64,000 bases of DNA from Mixophyes australis (GCA_036250195.1 JAVHZZ010000001.1:381965907-382029906); one strand, 5' to 3'; counted from the first letter of the stretch, positions 43,707 to 56,360 are shown. The notes: a model not told the origin generated them from the sequence alone. Program-made: numbers and translations.

Positions 43707-44200
43707 TAATGACAGGATTATACATTGCACCTCAAGATAATATGCATAATCTTTTTTCAAGACAATTATATAATAAAAAGTCTGTGTCCTTTAAAAGTTT
43801 TTTCCACAAAACATGTTCTTTGTAGCACCAGCAGTGTGTAGACAGCACGTCTTCCCCTCTTAATGCCCGATCTCCACGGGTGTAACCGGTATCTAAAAAA
43901 TCAAATAGACGGGGACGCTTCCATAGTGCATTATCATCATATATTAATTTAAAGACATACAATAGTATTGCAATTACAGAAAAATCTTCAGATAAAAGCA
44001 TGTAATATGTAATTCAGCAAGGTAACACTTGTAGACAATGAAAGACAGTCCTCATAGTAACTGCATCTGAATTTCTCTACTTCGTCAGGAGGGGTGGGTC
44101 TTACCTACGGTTAGTTCCCTTTTAAAGGGCAGTTTGTAGCAGGTTTATTTCATTAACCTCCATTACATCGTTAATACAGGTTTCTCTTTTCACAGTCTGT
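43704..44200 (-). mobile_element. Possible PLE 3' fragment
   Basis: Reading leftward, it has a CCTCCTGACGAAGT motif at about 44096-44083, a hammerhead-like CTGACGA box without a recognisable GAAAC partner, then about 380 bp ending at (AT)n like the other PLE 3' ends. A 90-codon minus frame at 43732-44001 has no family motif. Assignment is tentative. Confidence 0.35.
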
Positions 44201-44916
44201 TACATCTTTCTTAAGCAGTACAACATTGTATATAAAAATATATTCCGAATAATCAATTTGAGAATGCATTTTAAAACATTTTAAAAGACTCATTAATCAA
44301 ATATCATTAAAAAAGGTTGGATTCATCGGGTATCAATATTAAAATAATTTTTTCGGCTCTGCCGATCTTCCTCCAAATAATTAAGGACCAGCCAAATTCA
44401 TTCATAAAATAAATATCTAATCATACTTTTAAGTACATCAAATTCATATATAATTCATCGCAGCATAAGCAGTATAGCATAAGTTATTCGTTTTCCTCTG
44501 AAGGACAATCAACACCATAATTAGTGGTACATATATTGGGAGAATAGTAAAAGCAGTATAGAATAAATTATTTGTTGTCCTCTAGGGAACAATCAGCACC
44601 ATAGTTATAAATACATGTATCGGGGGAACACTTGACATCACATATTTTCTAAAAGAGTTAGATCTTCCATTATTATTTAATTTCTTATTACTATCTGAAA
44701 CATAACCATATTTAGATGATTTAAATGATTCTGAAGCTTATTCAAATATTTTTTCATTGTTCTCGAAGAAAATGAATCATTATATCAGACAACAAAGCTG
44801 AAAGATGACATACGGCTATAGACAAAGGTTCTTATACACAGTATAGCCAATCATATTAGTCTCCAATTAATCACTAGCATGTCTTATGAAGGAACAGAGT
44901 TCTTTGGGAACAGCAT

Positions 44917-44980
44917 CACAGATTTAACATGGTGGAGTGCCATTTATTAGATGCAACGTTAATATAAGGGCCTTACAATA
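44917..44980 (+). repeat. Microsatellite-bearing repeat module, copy 2
   Basis: CACAGATTTAACATGGTGGA, GTGCCATTTATTAGATGCAA and GTTAATATAAGGGC match 33811-33880 and again lead into a GATA/AT microsatellite. Confidence 0.75.
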
Positions 44981-45135
44981 TGTATAGATAGATAAATAGA
45001 TAGATAGATAGATAGATATACACATACATGTATATATACACATATAAATACACACACGTGTATGTATGTATGTATATATATATATATATATATATATACA
45101 CGAGTGTATATATGTATGTATGTATTTATATATAT

Positions 45136-45202
<67 letters not shown>

Positions 45203-45205
45203 CAT

Positions 45206-45253
<48 letters not shown>

Positions 45254-45268
45254 ATAGATATATATATA
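44981..45268. repeat. Compound (GATA)n/(AT)n/(GTAT)n microsatellite
   Basis: About 290 bp of GATA, ATGTATGT and long AT runs. Long open frames read through it on both strands are artefacts of composition. Confidence 0.95.
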
Positions 45269-45650
45269 ACAAAACAAACAGGGAGGGGCGCCACATAGTA
45301 TAATACTGTATATATTAAAAATACAGAAGATGTGCCATGAACAAGAAACTCAATCATCCATATGGGTGAAAAGAGGAAACATTTTTATAAACACTCAAGC
45401 GGCAAGGGTGAATGTAAAAAGATCAAGAACACACTGGAACTCCTGCACCTCACCGATATAAAATGTGCGTACCAGATATAAATTCTTTAAAGCTTATCTG
45501 TATAAGTGATGATAATTCTTCACATAGGATACACTCTGTTTCCACCCTTCAGGCATACGCTGGGCAGGAGTCGTATACAGTGCTTATGAATAAAAAATAA
45601 TACATGCTTATCTGGGTATCTTTAAAAAGGGGAGACCATCACAAACAGTT
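45269..45650 (-). mobile_element. PLE-like 3' end fragment
   Basis: Next to the microsatellite, reading leftward, the text ends ATGTGGCGCCCCTCCCTGTT, resembling GAGGCGCCCTGCCTGTC at the end of the 43.3 kb unit. No coding part is attached. Confidence 0.45.
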
Positions 45651-45654
45651 TAGA

Positions 45655-46200
45655 TTATTATTATTATTATCCTTTATTTGTTAGGCGCCACAAGAGTTCC
45701 GCAGCGCCGTACACAGCACAAACAGTAGACTAACCAAGGTGAAACATTACACACAGTAAACAAAAAATACCAAAACTTCAGAGACTCCAGGCAGGCTAAT
45801 GCAGTAAAGACGGAGCAGAAGAACAGGTATGGAGAACAAAGGGAAGAGGGCCCTGCTCAAATGAGCTTACATCCTAAGGGAGGGTAGACAGAACACAGGC
45901 ACACAGGGAGCAAGTTGAAGAAGTGGGGAGAGAACAGGGGGGCTAGGAAGAGAGAGGGGAAGAGTAGGCGGAGGAGATAAGATGAGGGGGTTAGGTGTAA
46001 GGTTGGTAGGCTTTTAGGAACAGGTAAGTTTTGAGTGCCTTCTTGAAGGAGGACAAATTGGGAGAAAGACGGATGGAGCGAGGGAGGACATTCCAGTGAA
46101 GGGGGGCAGCACGGGAGATGAAACAGTTAGTAAGGATATGGAGGTCTCTGTTTATCTGTAAAATGTGTCTTTGTGCCTTTGTTTCTTTTGGGTACTTTTG
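45655..46200 (-). pseudogene. LINE 3' end (L2/Rex1-like), RT C-terminus and tail
   Basis: The minus strand encodes FISRAAPLHWNVLPRSIRLS, then LSSFKKALKTYLFLKAYQ, the W-N-x-LP-x-S-x-R-x-x-P block at the C terminus of L2/Rex1-type reverse transcriptases. A 3' untranslated part follows, containing GAGCTCATTTGAGCAGGGCC-type text in reverse, TTCCGCAGCGCC on the plus strand, and a (TTA)n tail at 45655. 5'-truncated and inactive. Confidence 0.75.
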
Positions 46201-46269
46201 TGTAATTAAATGCTTCAGCGGGCCCTGTGTGCTAGTTTCACAACTCCAGCTTTTTTTAACAGTCATTGG

Positions 46270-47940
46270 CTACCATGGCTTTGTGGATCTTGTAGATCCA
46301 CAACTGCAGTTAATGTTTTCTAACTATAAACCATCACCTCCAAAGGCTGGTGATAGTTTTATATTATGACAGGGGGGCTAGACACTGTGGGTCTTTCTGT
46401 TACAGTGTGACCTTTCCCATTTGGCATATCCTGGTTCTAGGTGATCCTTATGTAAGAAGACTGCACACTTGTTGTCCCTATGCTTTAGCAGTAAATTATT
46501 ATAATGGTATTTATTTTAATGAAGTTACATACAGTTTCAATGACTTCTGGTGTCAGAAGCCTCTACTGCATATATAAAAAAAGGTAAATAATACTTAAAT
46601 AAAACTTCAGAAATGCAATATATTTCCATGAAGGGCCACAACATGTTTCATGAATGGCAGCATGATGTGCAGGCTATCAATTTAATACTCGCTACATCTG
46701 TATTCTATTTAGGATTCATTCAAGAAATTGTATAGTTACAAAGCCTTCATTAAGTCCCTTGGGCCAAAATGTACCAAATGTAAAAATTCAGAATGTTTCA
46801 CTTTATGAAAATAGTAAAAGTCTGCATAATCCTTTTTTATCCTGCCTACATGTTCAATGGCTTTAAAATTGGGGATCAGATGTATGAAATTTCTGAAAAT
46901 ACTATAAATTTACTTCAGAAGCCTTTTTGTTCAATACACTTGAGACCACAGCCACATTCAATAAAATGTATTGCAATTTAAGTCTCCCAGTTCATATACT
47001 TGTAGTTCAAATTGAAATATGAAAACCTTTATGTATCTCCCAAAAATTATTTTAACATATAAAAATAATTGTAAGGATAGATATCTTTTCAGATTTTCAA
47101 AGGTGAAACCTTGCTCATTTCTAAATAGCTAAGTAAAATATTTTTTTCCCAAATGTTTTGCTCTTTTAAACATAGTGTTTATCCTACCAGACATAAAACC
47201 AGTATATGCATATTTTTATGAGGTAATAAACTCTGTAACAATTGACTGGAGTATTTTCACCAAAATTTGCTCTTCAATTTTTATAATTTAGTACGACTTT
47301 ATGCTCAAGATTTCTCACACTGAAAAGACTATTGTCAAGGGTTTGTTCATCTTTACGCTAGTTACAACCTGGAGAATTTTCAGACCAATCTGTTATCTAC
47401 AATCACTGTACCTATGACTGAAAGTCCGACCGCTTGGGCGATTCATGCATACACACTACACAGGATTTACCTTCAGAGCTGTGCTCTTCATATGGTCCTC
47501 TAGTCTTTTAGAGAATGACAGAATAATAGTTACTCATTCATTAATTTCTGTCACACTTATTAAAACAGCTTGTTATACCACATGTCCTTACAAATTTATT
47601 TAGCTTCTGTGACTCTGAAATGAAATATTCAGTCTCAGAATGAATGAACAAACTCTTCCATTTACAGCACTCTCTACATTTAATCACCAGGACATGTTCA
47701 TTGCCGTCATCGGCTGAAAAGATCATGACTAAGTAAACGTTATGGAGATCGTGATTGTGAGTGCATACACACTACATGATTGGAAGGTGATTGGAATGAG
47801 ATTATTAAACAGTATGACCAACCAAATTAAATGACAATCGGCACTTTGGAACGACTGACGTTCATCGTGTGATTATAAACACTAACGCGATATGTGGCCG
47901 AGCCATCATTTATTGGGTGATTGGCCCAATAATCGGCTGA
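46270..47940. other. Unassigned DNA
   Basis: No gene recognised; the short frames lack motifs. Confidence 0.35.
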
Positions 47941-47970
47941 AAAACCTCTAGTGTGTACCTAGCTTTATTC
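47700..47970. mobile_element. Possible MITE fragment
   Basis: Reads AAAGCTAGGTACACACTAGA in reverse from 47968, with CCGATTATTGGGCCAATCAC-like text that resembles small DNA transposon ends of vertebrates. No matching second terminus is found; near 47450 only a weak CATACACACTACA echo is present. Confidence 0.3.
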
Positions 47971-48665
47971 TCTATATCTCTCTTTATAAAGCTTGAATTG
48001 TCTTTCAAAAGGTAAGTGAAACTAAAATGGTGGTAGTCACTTTCCTGACAGTGACTACCCCCACAGTGACTACAGCGCCATTGGAAATCTAAAGACTCAC
48101 ACCCCGACATGACACAAACAGTGACTTACCATTACACAGATAGAATAATTTCACGATTTGTACTAGACCCAACTAAAATTACTTTTAGTGTGAAGGGAGA
48201 CATCTCATTCTCTGGATCTGCAAAGAAGTACTCCTCCACAGCAGAGAGGCATATATTATATGAGTTCAACACATTAACATCTTTGTTAAACTTGCTGGAA
48301 TCCAACATCAGCAGACAGCTGTAGTTACTGAGGTGCTGAAATATGACTGTTTCCTTTTCAAAGAAACATCTTCAGCGATCATGAATTGTGTACAATTCTG
48401 TACCTACAGTCCTAATCAGTCTATAATATCTGAATTCTTTTCAAATTATTCTTATCTTTAACTTATTTAAATATGTTCCAGCATATTTTCTGAAATCGAT
48501 GAACAAAATTTGTAGTGATATTCCAAAGTTCCTCTATTTGTTTATTGAACAATGTTGGTATTTCAGCTTGGTTATTATCTTAGTGATAGGGGAATTGGTA
48601 CAATAATCTGTGTATATAAATGTTTCAACAGATATTTTCCTTCAGAGAATAATTGTAGAGATACT

Positions 48666-49345
48666 GGGCCTAATTCATCAACGAACGAAAAGTGAACACA
48701 ATTTGCATTTTTTTAAATTGGAAGGCAATTTCACGCAGATACGCCCTTATTCAACAAGATGATCTCAAGAAACATCTCTAGTTGGATATGGGTGTAAATA
48801 TGCTCTGTCTATCCAGCACTCGCTGTATGTAGACAGACACAACACATTGCGTTATAAGCACAATGCATAGGTATATATAAAGTCCCATCAGATTGTACAA
48901 ATACACACCTGTTAATAATATAATCAATAATGAAAAAAACAGTAAAAATATTTATATCCTATTTTATTTATTTTTTAATATGAAATATGTTGATCAGGAT
49001 GCATTTTTACAGTTGCTCATGATTGCAAACTCATATTCTAGCATGCATGCGTGATCATTATCACTATCAGTTAGCACTTATACCTGCCCTGTAACTGGTG
49101 TAAGTGATACTGCTAAAAATCACTGCCCCGATCTTGAATCTGATGGAAGCCTGTGTGCTCAACCTCGGAACGCTCTTACTGTGCTTTGCCTACATGCAAA
49201 TGCCCATTTCCTCTCTTCCCTTTTCTCTGGAAAGCATAGACTGTTGGAAGTGTCATTTGTATTTCAAATTTAATTGGATGCACTTGCTTTTACTGGCATA
49301 TAGTTCGTTTCGTAGCATGCGCACGGTAATTTTAGACAAAAAATG
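48666..49345. mobile_element. Copy of the 15.2-kb small DNA transposon, inverted
   Basis: The left end GGGCCTAATTCATCAACGAA matches the reversed right end of the 15166-15985 element, and 49190-49340 matches its reversed left end (GGAAGTGTCATTTGTATTTC versus GGAAGTGTAATTTGTGTTTG). The far terminal bases are missing. No target duplication is seen. Confidence 0.6.
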
Positions 49346-49885
49346 GCACATATTAGCACTGACTCTTTTATAACAAATATGTTTTTCTGTGAGGTAAATA
49401 TCAATGACACCACCTAATGGATTTAGTCTTTACAAAACCTGGAGGAATGTTCATGTAAGAATGTCACTCATTCCTATATAGATGACCATGACCTGTCTTT
49501 GCCACTGGATTTATTTATCTGTCACCAATACGCTGCCAGGTCATCAGTGAATATTCTCCTCAGCAATTCCTCATCAGTTGTTCACTCCAAAGTTGCTCTT
49601 TCCTTCATAAGACCGTGGTCTCTTTCCATTGCATATCTCTCCTTCACCGATCTGTGTTATTCAGGACACCATCGGTGTATCACACAGTAAGGTTGTGCCC
49701 AGGGCAGGTCTATGCAGATGTGGTCGATTCAAGTTCAGGACATCTTTTAAGTATGTGATTTTTATCAGTATTATTTGCACCAGCTCAGGGTATGTATACA
49801 AAAGGCTCTGTATTTGTTTGTTTCTTAACGCAGTCAGTGATAGTAGTTACAAATTTCAGCATTGTGATGATTTGACACACTTTTT

Positions 49886-50362
49886 CTTATCCCTGGGATC
49901 CACTTGTTTTTCCTTAGTATTTTGGAGATTGCTGGTATCACATAGAGGGAAATAGAATAAAGTGGCACATTGTATGAATGGTTTGGGAATTTATTAACAG
50001 ATTAAAAAGTTATGCTTACATCAGCATCCTTGTGGAAGCCTGATTAAGTCATGGAATATGATGAAATACATAGGGTACCCACGCTGACTATGTACAGGCT
50101 TCCGTTTGCACAGAATGTGCAGGACTGAGAAACTGGGGATTCCAGCCCCGGCAGATACAAACCTCATCCCCCGGCAGCAGTGAGAGCAGTAAAACTCTTT
50201 ACATTGCCTTGTTTATCATAAACTGTTGTAGGTGTGACTTTTTAATCTGTTAATAAATGTCAAAACATTTAGTCAAAATGTGCAGCTTTATTCTATTTCC
50301 CCCTATGTGATAACATCGATCTCCGAGATACTAAGAAAAAGCAATATTGTCCCTGGGATAAG
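49886..50362. mobile_element. Foldback element with decayed hammerhead at its centre
   Basis: Inverted arms of about 80 bp (TTATCCCTGGGATCC.. and, reversed, TTATCCCAGGGACAAT..; both with GGGAAATAGAATAAAG) enclose a second inverted pair, TTATTAACAGATTAAAAAGT at 49991 and its complement at 50237. The interior holds a hammerhead-like motif and a GGGTACCCACGCTGAC stretch. The architecture suggests a PLE terminal piece in head-to-head form. Confidence 0.55.
50040..50080 (+). ncRNA. Decayed hammerhead ribozyme motif
   Basis: CTGATTA, A-GTCAT-GGAAT-ATGAT (five-pair stem II, one wobble), GAAAT, ACATA. The first box has G-to-T at its sixth position and the region after GAAA looks like ACGTA decayed at CpG. 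Stem II is still complementary although its sequence differs from the 40.8 kb copy, which points to a related but separate PLE family. Stem I is weak. Confidence 0.55.
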
Positions 50363-51120
50363 AGAAAGCATGCCAAACCATGACATTCCTGGACTCCGGA
50401 ACCACTATCACAGACTGCATTAGCATCAGAACCATAAGAAGTGAACCAGTGCAGAGCCTTTTGTATTGATTCTGCAAGACTTATGCATTGAGATTAATAA
50501 GCTAATTACATTTTACAACCAACAAAAGAAAGACACAGGTAACATTATACCTGTAGAGGAGGAAACATGTATAGCTAATTTAGGGTAACATTAGACTATA
50601 TATTTATTACATGTATCTCTATTTATGAAACAATGTTACAGTTATATTTTAAGATGTATTGTAGCTAAAATTGTTACAGAGACTGCCCTTATAGATCAAT
50701 ACAAAGTGATACAAATTCCGAACATCATTCATCCGGAACGTTTAGGGCAGCACCAGACCCATACTAATACCAATAATATACACGTGCCGGAACATGTGTT
50801 TGCAAGTAAGAGAGACTATAAAAATGTTTTTTTATTTACGGTACACGTTAACAACATCCTGATAAAAAATACAAACTTTTAAAAAAAACGCACACATATT
50901 TTTATTAATGATTATAGTATTGAGAATTGCAATTTTTTCCAATCAAATATCTCTTTTTGCATGCATTCTGTTGGGACTCTAAATTGCACATATGCATATG
51001 TGTATTCTGTAATCTGTTCTGTCTGTCTACATATGGAAAGTAATGTTTAGCCAGAGGGTACTTATACCCAGATTCAAATAGATAAAATATCTTGAGATCT
51101 ACTTGTTTTTGAATATGGAC

Positions 51121-51196
51121 GTTTGTGTGAGCAAGTTACGCAAGTTATTTTTAATGCAAGTTGCGTTCACATTACATTCAAAGATGAATCAGGCCC
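51121..51196. repeat. Terminal fragment of the GGGCCTGATTCATC transposon family
   Basis: In reverse it begins GGGCCTGATTCATCTTTGAA and continues GTGAACGCAACTTGCAT, matching the 48666 terminus over about 43 bp with a few changes. Confidence 0.6.
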
Positions 51197-51879
51197 TATA
51201 TGTCTCATTTTATCATGTCATCTAAAAAAGATAGTACAAGCGCTTTCATATCGGTATTTATACATACTAGTACATAATTAACAATCATCTAGAAAAACAA
51301 CAGATATATATTACTTAATATTCATTCAACAAACGTAAGCCAACATAGAGGAGACATATGTGAAAAAAAGTAAGTATACCTGATTATTCAGTTATTTGTA
51401 AAATATAATTAGCAGCAATAACTTGAAGTATTAATTTTCTTCATGAGTTTATCAATCAGTTGAATTTATCAATTTTATATATTGATGATTGAGAGCACTG
51501 CTGATTGTAAACATAATAATATACAGATGAGTAATAAGAAAGATAAACAATAGAATCAGTATGAATCAATACAAGAAGTAACAATAGAGAAAGCAACTGC
51601 ATTTGAAAGCTCAACTGAAACAAAGAAAACCTTACAAAGAGGATGAGAAGATAGATGGAAGAAAGGGACAAAACTGAAAGAGTTGACATTCAAGAGGGTT
51701 AAGTAAATAAATGGAGATTATAAAAGTTGAAGAAAGGTAGAGGAAAAGGTAGGTGCAGTGAGGGAAGAAGATTGTTTTGGATGGGGCAGTGTAGCAAATG
51801 AGGATACAATTGGTGGGGGGAGAGTGGAGGAAGCAATTGTAGTTTAAGGAGGAAAATTTCTTAGGATGGGGCATTGTAG

Positions 51880-52020
51880 GCAAGCATGAATAGGTGAATT
51901 TAGAGGGAGCACTTGACAGATTGAAGTTAGAGGTGAGTCTGGTAAGGGGTGGGCATAGAGTTTCAAAGGTAGTGAGCAGCGCAGGCGAAGTCCTGAAGGT
52001 GGGAGTGTAGTGGAGTCATC
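51880..52020 (-). repeat. LINE fragment (L2/Rex1-like)
   Basis: The plus text GTAGTGAGCAGCGCAGGCGA and AAGTCCTGAAGGTGGGAGTG matches the conserved region around the RT C terminus of the same LINE group as at 46.0-46.14 kb. Too degraded for a reading frame. Confidence 0.5.
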
Positions 52021-54750
52021 ACCACTCCATTACCACCATGCTTGATTTGAATGAGAATATTGTGGTAATATGTAGTGATTGGAGATCAGTGCAGATTTTT
52101 TTTCTTATAGACATGGTATTAGCACAAACCAGGATGCTCTTGGCTGAACTGCGAAAATTTCTACTTTCAAATAGAAATGGTAGGACTTTGCAATGATCAA
52201 CTATTAAAGTGCATTTAATTACCTTTTCTTATGGAAGCAGTAAGTGTGGACTTAATTATTCACACCTGGCTTTTTCATGTTGGCTTTTTCATTGACTAAA
52301 ATAATGACAGTATAATATAGTAATTATTTCTACACAAGATTAGATTTATCAAATGGTACAATTATAGATAAATCACAAAAATGTAAAAACAGGTTTTTGA
52401 AGGGGTATGTATTCCTTTTCACATGATTATATGAAAAAAATCAATACATTACCAATTTTATGCCTGTCCTCATAGATTAACAGTTTCCTTTCCATACTTT
52501 TATATGTGTTATTTATTTTAGGAGTGCTTTATATTTTTAGATTAATTTCTCCTTTACAGTATTATTTTATTTCATCTTTCTCTCCGCTCTTATTATATAT
52601 TTTTTTCTGGGAATATTTCTATATTTTTAGATTAATTAAAGTAGACTAATTAGTTTTTTTTCTTATTTTGTTTAATTAAGTCTATGTTTCAAATCAAATA
52701 TAATTTATGACTCAGCTGTAGCTAGCGTTTATGAAAACTAAAAAAATACTTACTTTTTAACCAATTAAATAATTATCACCTGCTATTTTTATTTAAGAAA
52801 AAAACTTAAATCATTTGACGACTGCAGGTGTATAGTTCTCATTTATGTGCCAAAATAAAAATATTAAATTATAAGCATAACCATTTATAATTATATAAAG
52901 CAACAATTTGTTAAAAACTCATTATTCTGCAAGTAAATATTGTTATATTGACCATCAGTTTCCAACAAATTTATCATTGCACTTGTGCTTGTTTTTATTT
53001 CGTATACTTAGGCTTTCTTAATACTCTTTACAAAAATTGTATTACAATACATTTTTGAAGATGACCCTTTTATGTGAAATGTTTAATATTTTAAAAGATG
53101 GTTCAATTGCATGTAGAAAGTTACTGGATATAAAGTATAAAATTGCTCCAGATCAGCAAGTGGTCTATGTCTGGAGTGTACTTAGCTGTTTTATGTAAAT
53201 AATATTAAAATGTCTGTTCTTTTTTATGTAAAGTGATAACAATGCAACACAGAACATTTTAGAGCATGCAGTTGCAAGCTGTTTACATTAATAAATAGCT
53301 TCTCAAAACCTCAGCTTACAGCTCAGCATGTAAATAGACAATGGTGGATATAACTTGCATAGATGAAAATGACAGGAAAACATTAAAAGTAGCAATTTGA
53401 ATTGGGGAAGATAATACATAAAAGAAAACTACATTTCTGTTCAGTCATTATCTATATTCAAAACAACATTGATCTTTTTACAGTATATTTTTGTTTGTAA
53501 CCTATTTAATAGCACCACATGCCAGGTATGAAAATATTGATTTAAAATATTTTCACTGTCATACCAAGTTCTTTATTGTTAGAGTAAAAATTTGAATACT
53601 TCAGACTGATGTATGTTTGCTTTTTGATTAATTGAATCATACCAAAGACTCAAAACACATTAAATGACATATTAAATTATGATTATATAGATTTAGTTGC
53701 AAGCTTTAAGACTACTTATGTTTTTGGGTTTCTTTTCCAGCAAACCATGCCTCGTGAAGAGACCCGAATAGCCTTCAAAGCTTGCAACTAACATCTTTTC
53801 AATAAAATAAAAGTAGAGGTTATAACTTTTGAAAGTTTGAGTGTGTCTAATATTGTACAATACATTGCTTTACTTTGCTGGAATTAACCTGTAAAAAAAT
53901 CTCACATTATTTCCAATACCCATCTTGTGGTGCAATATATTTGCCTGTTGCACATTTTGCACATGGTAGACATTTGTACTTAACTCTAAATCAGTTCCAT
54001 AGTGGAGAATTGGTGAAAAGAATAGGGTTCAGACAGATGGCAGCAATATATAGTGAGATAAAGACTGGAAGAGATGGTGCGAAAAAAGGTTAAGATTGGA
54101 AGATTCCATGACTAGTTGTGGAAGGAAATAATGCAAAAAATACAGGAATAACAAAAAAAAAAACAGTTAATGGAAGAGACTGAAAAAAATAGTTAGAGGT
54201 AGAACCTCTTGAAAATCATTTTAGCAAAACTATTTGGTCAACCATTATTTTAAAATGTTTATATGAGCAATTAGCTGCACATGGAGTATTCCACCACACA
54301 AAAGAGCATTACTAATATACAGTATAGATATTGGCTCTAATTCAGAGAAATCTGACAGATCCGAGTTTTTAGGTTCCAATTAGAAACAAACAATGACTCT
54401 GTCAAAATTAGATCTGAAAACGAGGCAAAACATGATTTCTGGATAAATGTCAGAGTTTTGGATCAATATCTTTTATATATAACCCTCCTTCGTGTTCTCA
54501 TTTGCCATTTTAGAAAAGAGAGTGTAAGGAGGAGGGTGGCTGCAAGGCTGTGCTGCGAAAATCGGGTTTAGATTAGAATCTACAGTGTTAGGGTGAAAGA
54601 GGGAATCTACATTGAAAACAATACAAATAGCTGTGACTATTTTAATGCAGTTTATTTCTGTAGAGATCAATCAGCTAGAATATTTTGCTGATCAATTGGG
54701 TTTCAGTCAGTCAGTCAGAGGGCTTAGAGTAGCGGTTACAGGTTGATGTT
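52020..54750. other. AT-rich region, mostly unassigned
   Basis: Nothing recognised apart from the hammerhead-like inverted pair at 53.7 kb. Many poly-T and poly-A tracts. Confidence 0.35.
53696..53792. ncRNA. Inverted pair of decayed hammerhead-like motifs
   Basis: Plus: CTCGTGA-AGAGACC-CGAAT-AGCCTT-CAAA-GCTTGCAACT. Minus: CTGGAAA, AGAAACC, GTAGTCTT, AAAGCTTGCAACTA. Both resemble a CTGATGA-AGAGACC..GGTCTC-GAAAGCTTGC type of hammerhead with several core substitutions. The two share GTTGCAAGCTTT and face each other. Both should be inactive. Moderate to low certainty. Confidence 0.4.
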
Positions 54751-54770
54751 AATGTGTATATATATATATA

Positions 54771-56360
54771 TATACACACACAGCAGGTGATGTAAATATT
54801 GAACTCATCAACATTTTTATTAGTAAATATTTATTTAATGTGGCTATTGTAATGAAATTTACACCAAATGTCAGCAACAGCCCTTGCAATCCATACATGC
54901 AAAGAAATCAAACCATGGATGTCCATAATTTAAGTTTTGTATAATAATGTGAAATGACACAGGGAAAAAGTATTGATCACGCTTCCTAACAATTTATTTA
55001 ATACTTTATACAAAAGTCTTTGTTGGTAATGACAGCTTCAAGACGCCTCCTGTGTGGAGAAACTAGTCGCATGCATTGCTCTGTTGTGATTTTGCCCCAT
55101 TCTTCAACTCTTGAAATCTTGAAGGTTCCGTGGGCTTCTTCTATGAACTCTGATCTTTAGTTTTTGTCATAGATTTTCAATTGGATTCAAGTCAGGTGAT
55201 TGGCTGGGCTATTCTAGCAGCTTTATTTTCTTTCTCTGAAACCAATTGAGAGTGTCCTTGGCTGTGTGTTTGGGATCATTTTCTTGCTGAAATGTCCACC
55301 CTTGTTTCATCTTCAGCATCCTGGTAGACGGCAGCAGATTATTATCAAGGATGTCTCAGTACACTTTTCCATTCATCCTTCCTAAAACTATATACACTAT
55401 GCCAGTATCGAGTGCAGAAAACAGCCCCACACCATGAAGTTCCCACCTCCAAACTTCACTGTTGGTATGGTGTTTTGGGGTGATATGCAGTGCCATTTTT
55501 CCTCCAAACATGGTGTGTATTATGGCATCCAAATAGTTCAATTTTGCTCTCATCTAATGACACTATATTCTCCCAGTATTTCACAGACTTGTCCAAATGT
55601 TGTGCAGCAAACTTTAAACAAGCTTCAACATGGTTTATCTTCAGCAAAGGAGTATTGGGTGGTGAGTGTGCATACAGGCCATGGTGGTTGTGTGCATTAC
55701 TTATTGTTTTCTTTGAAAAAATTGTACCTGCTAATTCCAGGTCTTTCTGAAGCTCTCCACAAGTGGTCCTTGGTTCTTGGGCAACTGTTCGGATAATTGT
55801 TTTCACTCCTCTGTCAGAAATATTGCGAGGTGCACCTGGTTGTGGCCGGTTTATGGTAAAATGATGTTCTTTCCACTTCCGGATTATGGCCCCAACAGTG
55901 CTCACTGGAACATTCAGCAGTTTAGAGATCCTTCTGTAACCAATGCCATCAGTATGTTTTGCAACAATAAGGTAACAAGAGAGCTCTTTGCTTTTACCCA
56001 TCATGAGATGTTTCTTGTGTGACACCTTTGTAATGAGACACCTTTTTATAAGCCATCAGTTGTGGATGAACCAGCTGGCAGGATTACTTTCTAATTACTG
56101 ATGGATTTCAGCTCGTGTCTTGGATTTCCATGCCCTTTTGCACCTCCCTTTCTTCATGTGTTCAATACTTTTTCACTGTGTCATTTCACATTATTTCACA
56201 AAACTTAAATTATGGACAACTCTGATTCTTTGCATGTGTGGATTGCAAGGGTTGTTACTGACATTTGGTGTAAAATTCATTACAATAGCCACATTAAACA
56301 TATATTTACTGAGAAAAATGTTGATGAGTTCAATACTTATTTCACTCGCTGTGTATATCT
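54771..56360 (-). mobile_element. Tc1-like transposon with ~200-bp inverted repeats
   Basis: Long terminal inverted repeats are visible: ATATTGAACTCATCAACATT at 54796 and its complement near 56330, extending through GCAATCCATACATGCAAAGA and ATGTGAAATGACACAG at the inner ends. TA-type flanks adjoin both ends, the left inside a (TA)n run. Overall length near 1.6 kb is normal for the family. The transposase is on the minus strand. Confidence 0.85.
55000..56025 (-). pseudogene. Tc1-like transposase, broken
   Basis: The first 189 codons (56025-55456) are open. MGKSKELSCYLIVAKH and YRRISKLLNVPVSTVGAII form the paired-like helix-turn-helix, then PRNISDRGVKTIIRTVAQEP, the second DNA-binding part, and YWENIVSLDESKIELFG with the catalytic D of the DDE triad. 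The frame ends at 55456 after HPKTPYQQ. The rest (55455-55000) continues in other frames, with recognisable C-terminal Tc1 text near 55100-55300. Tc1 transposases are about 340 residues, so the protein is truncated. SLDES replaces the usual W-S-DES. Confidence 0.85.

Noticed and set aside
44924..45357. Long Tyr/Ile-rich reading frames
   Set aside because: They are translations of AT/GATA microsatellite on both strands, with no biased codon use or family motif.
50625..50882. 85-codon plus-strand frame
   Set aside because: No motif and no conservation evidence; probably chance.
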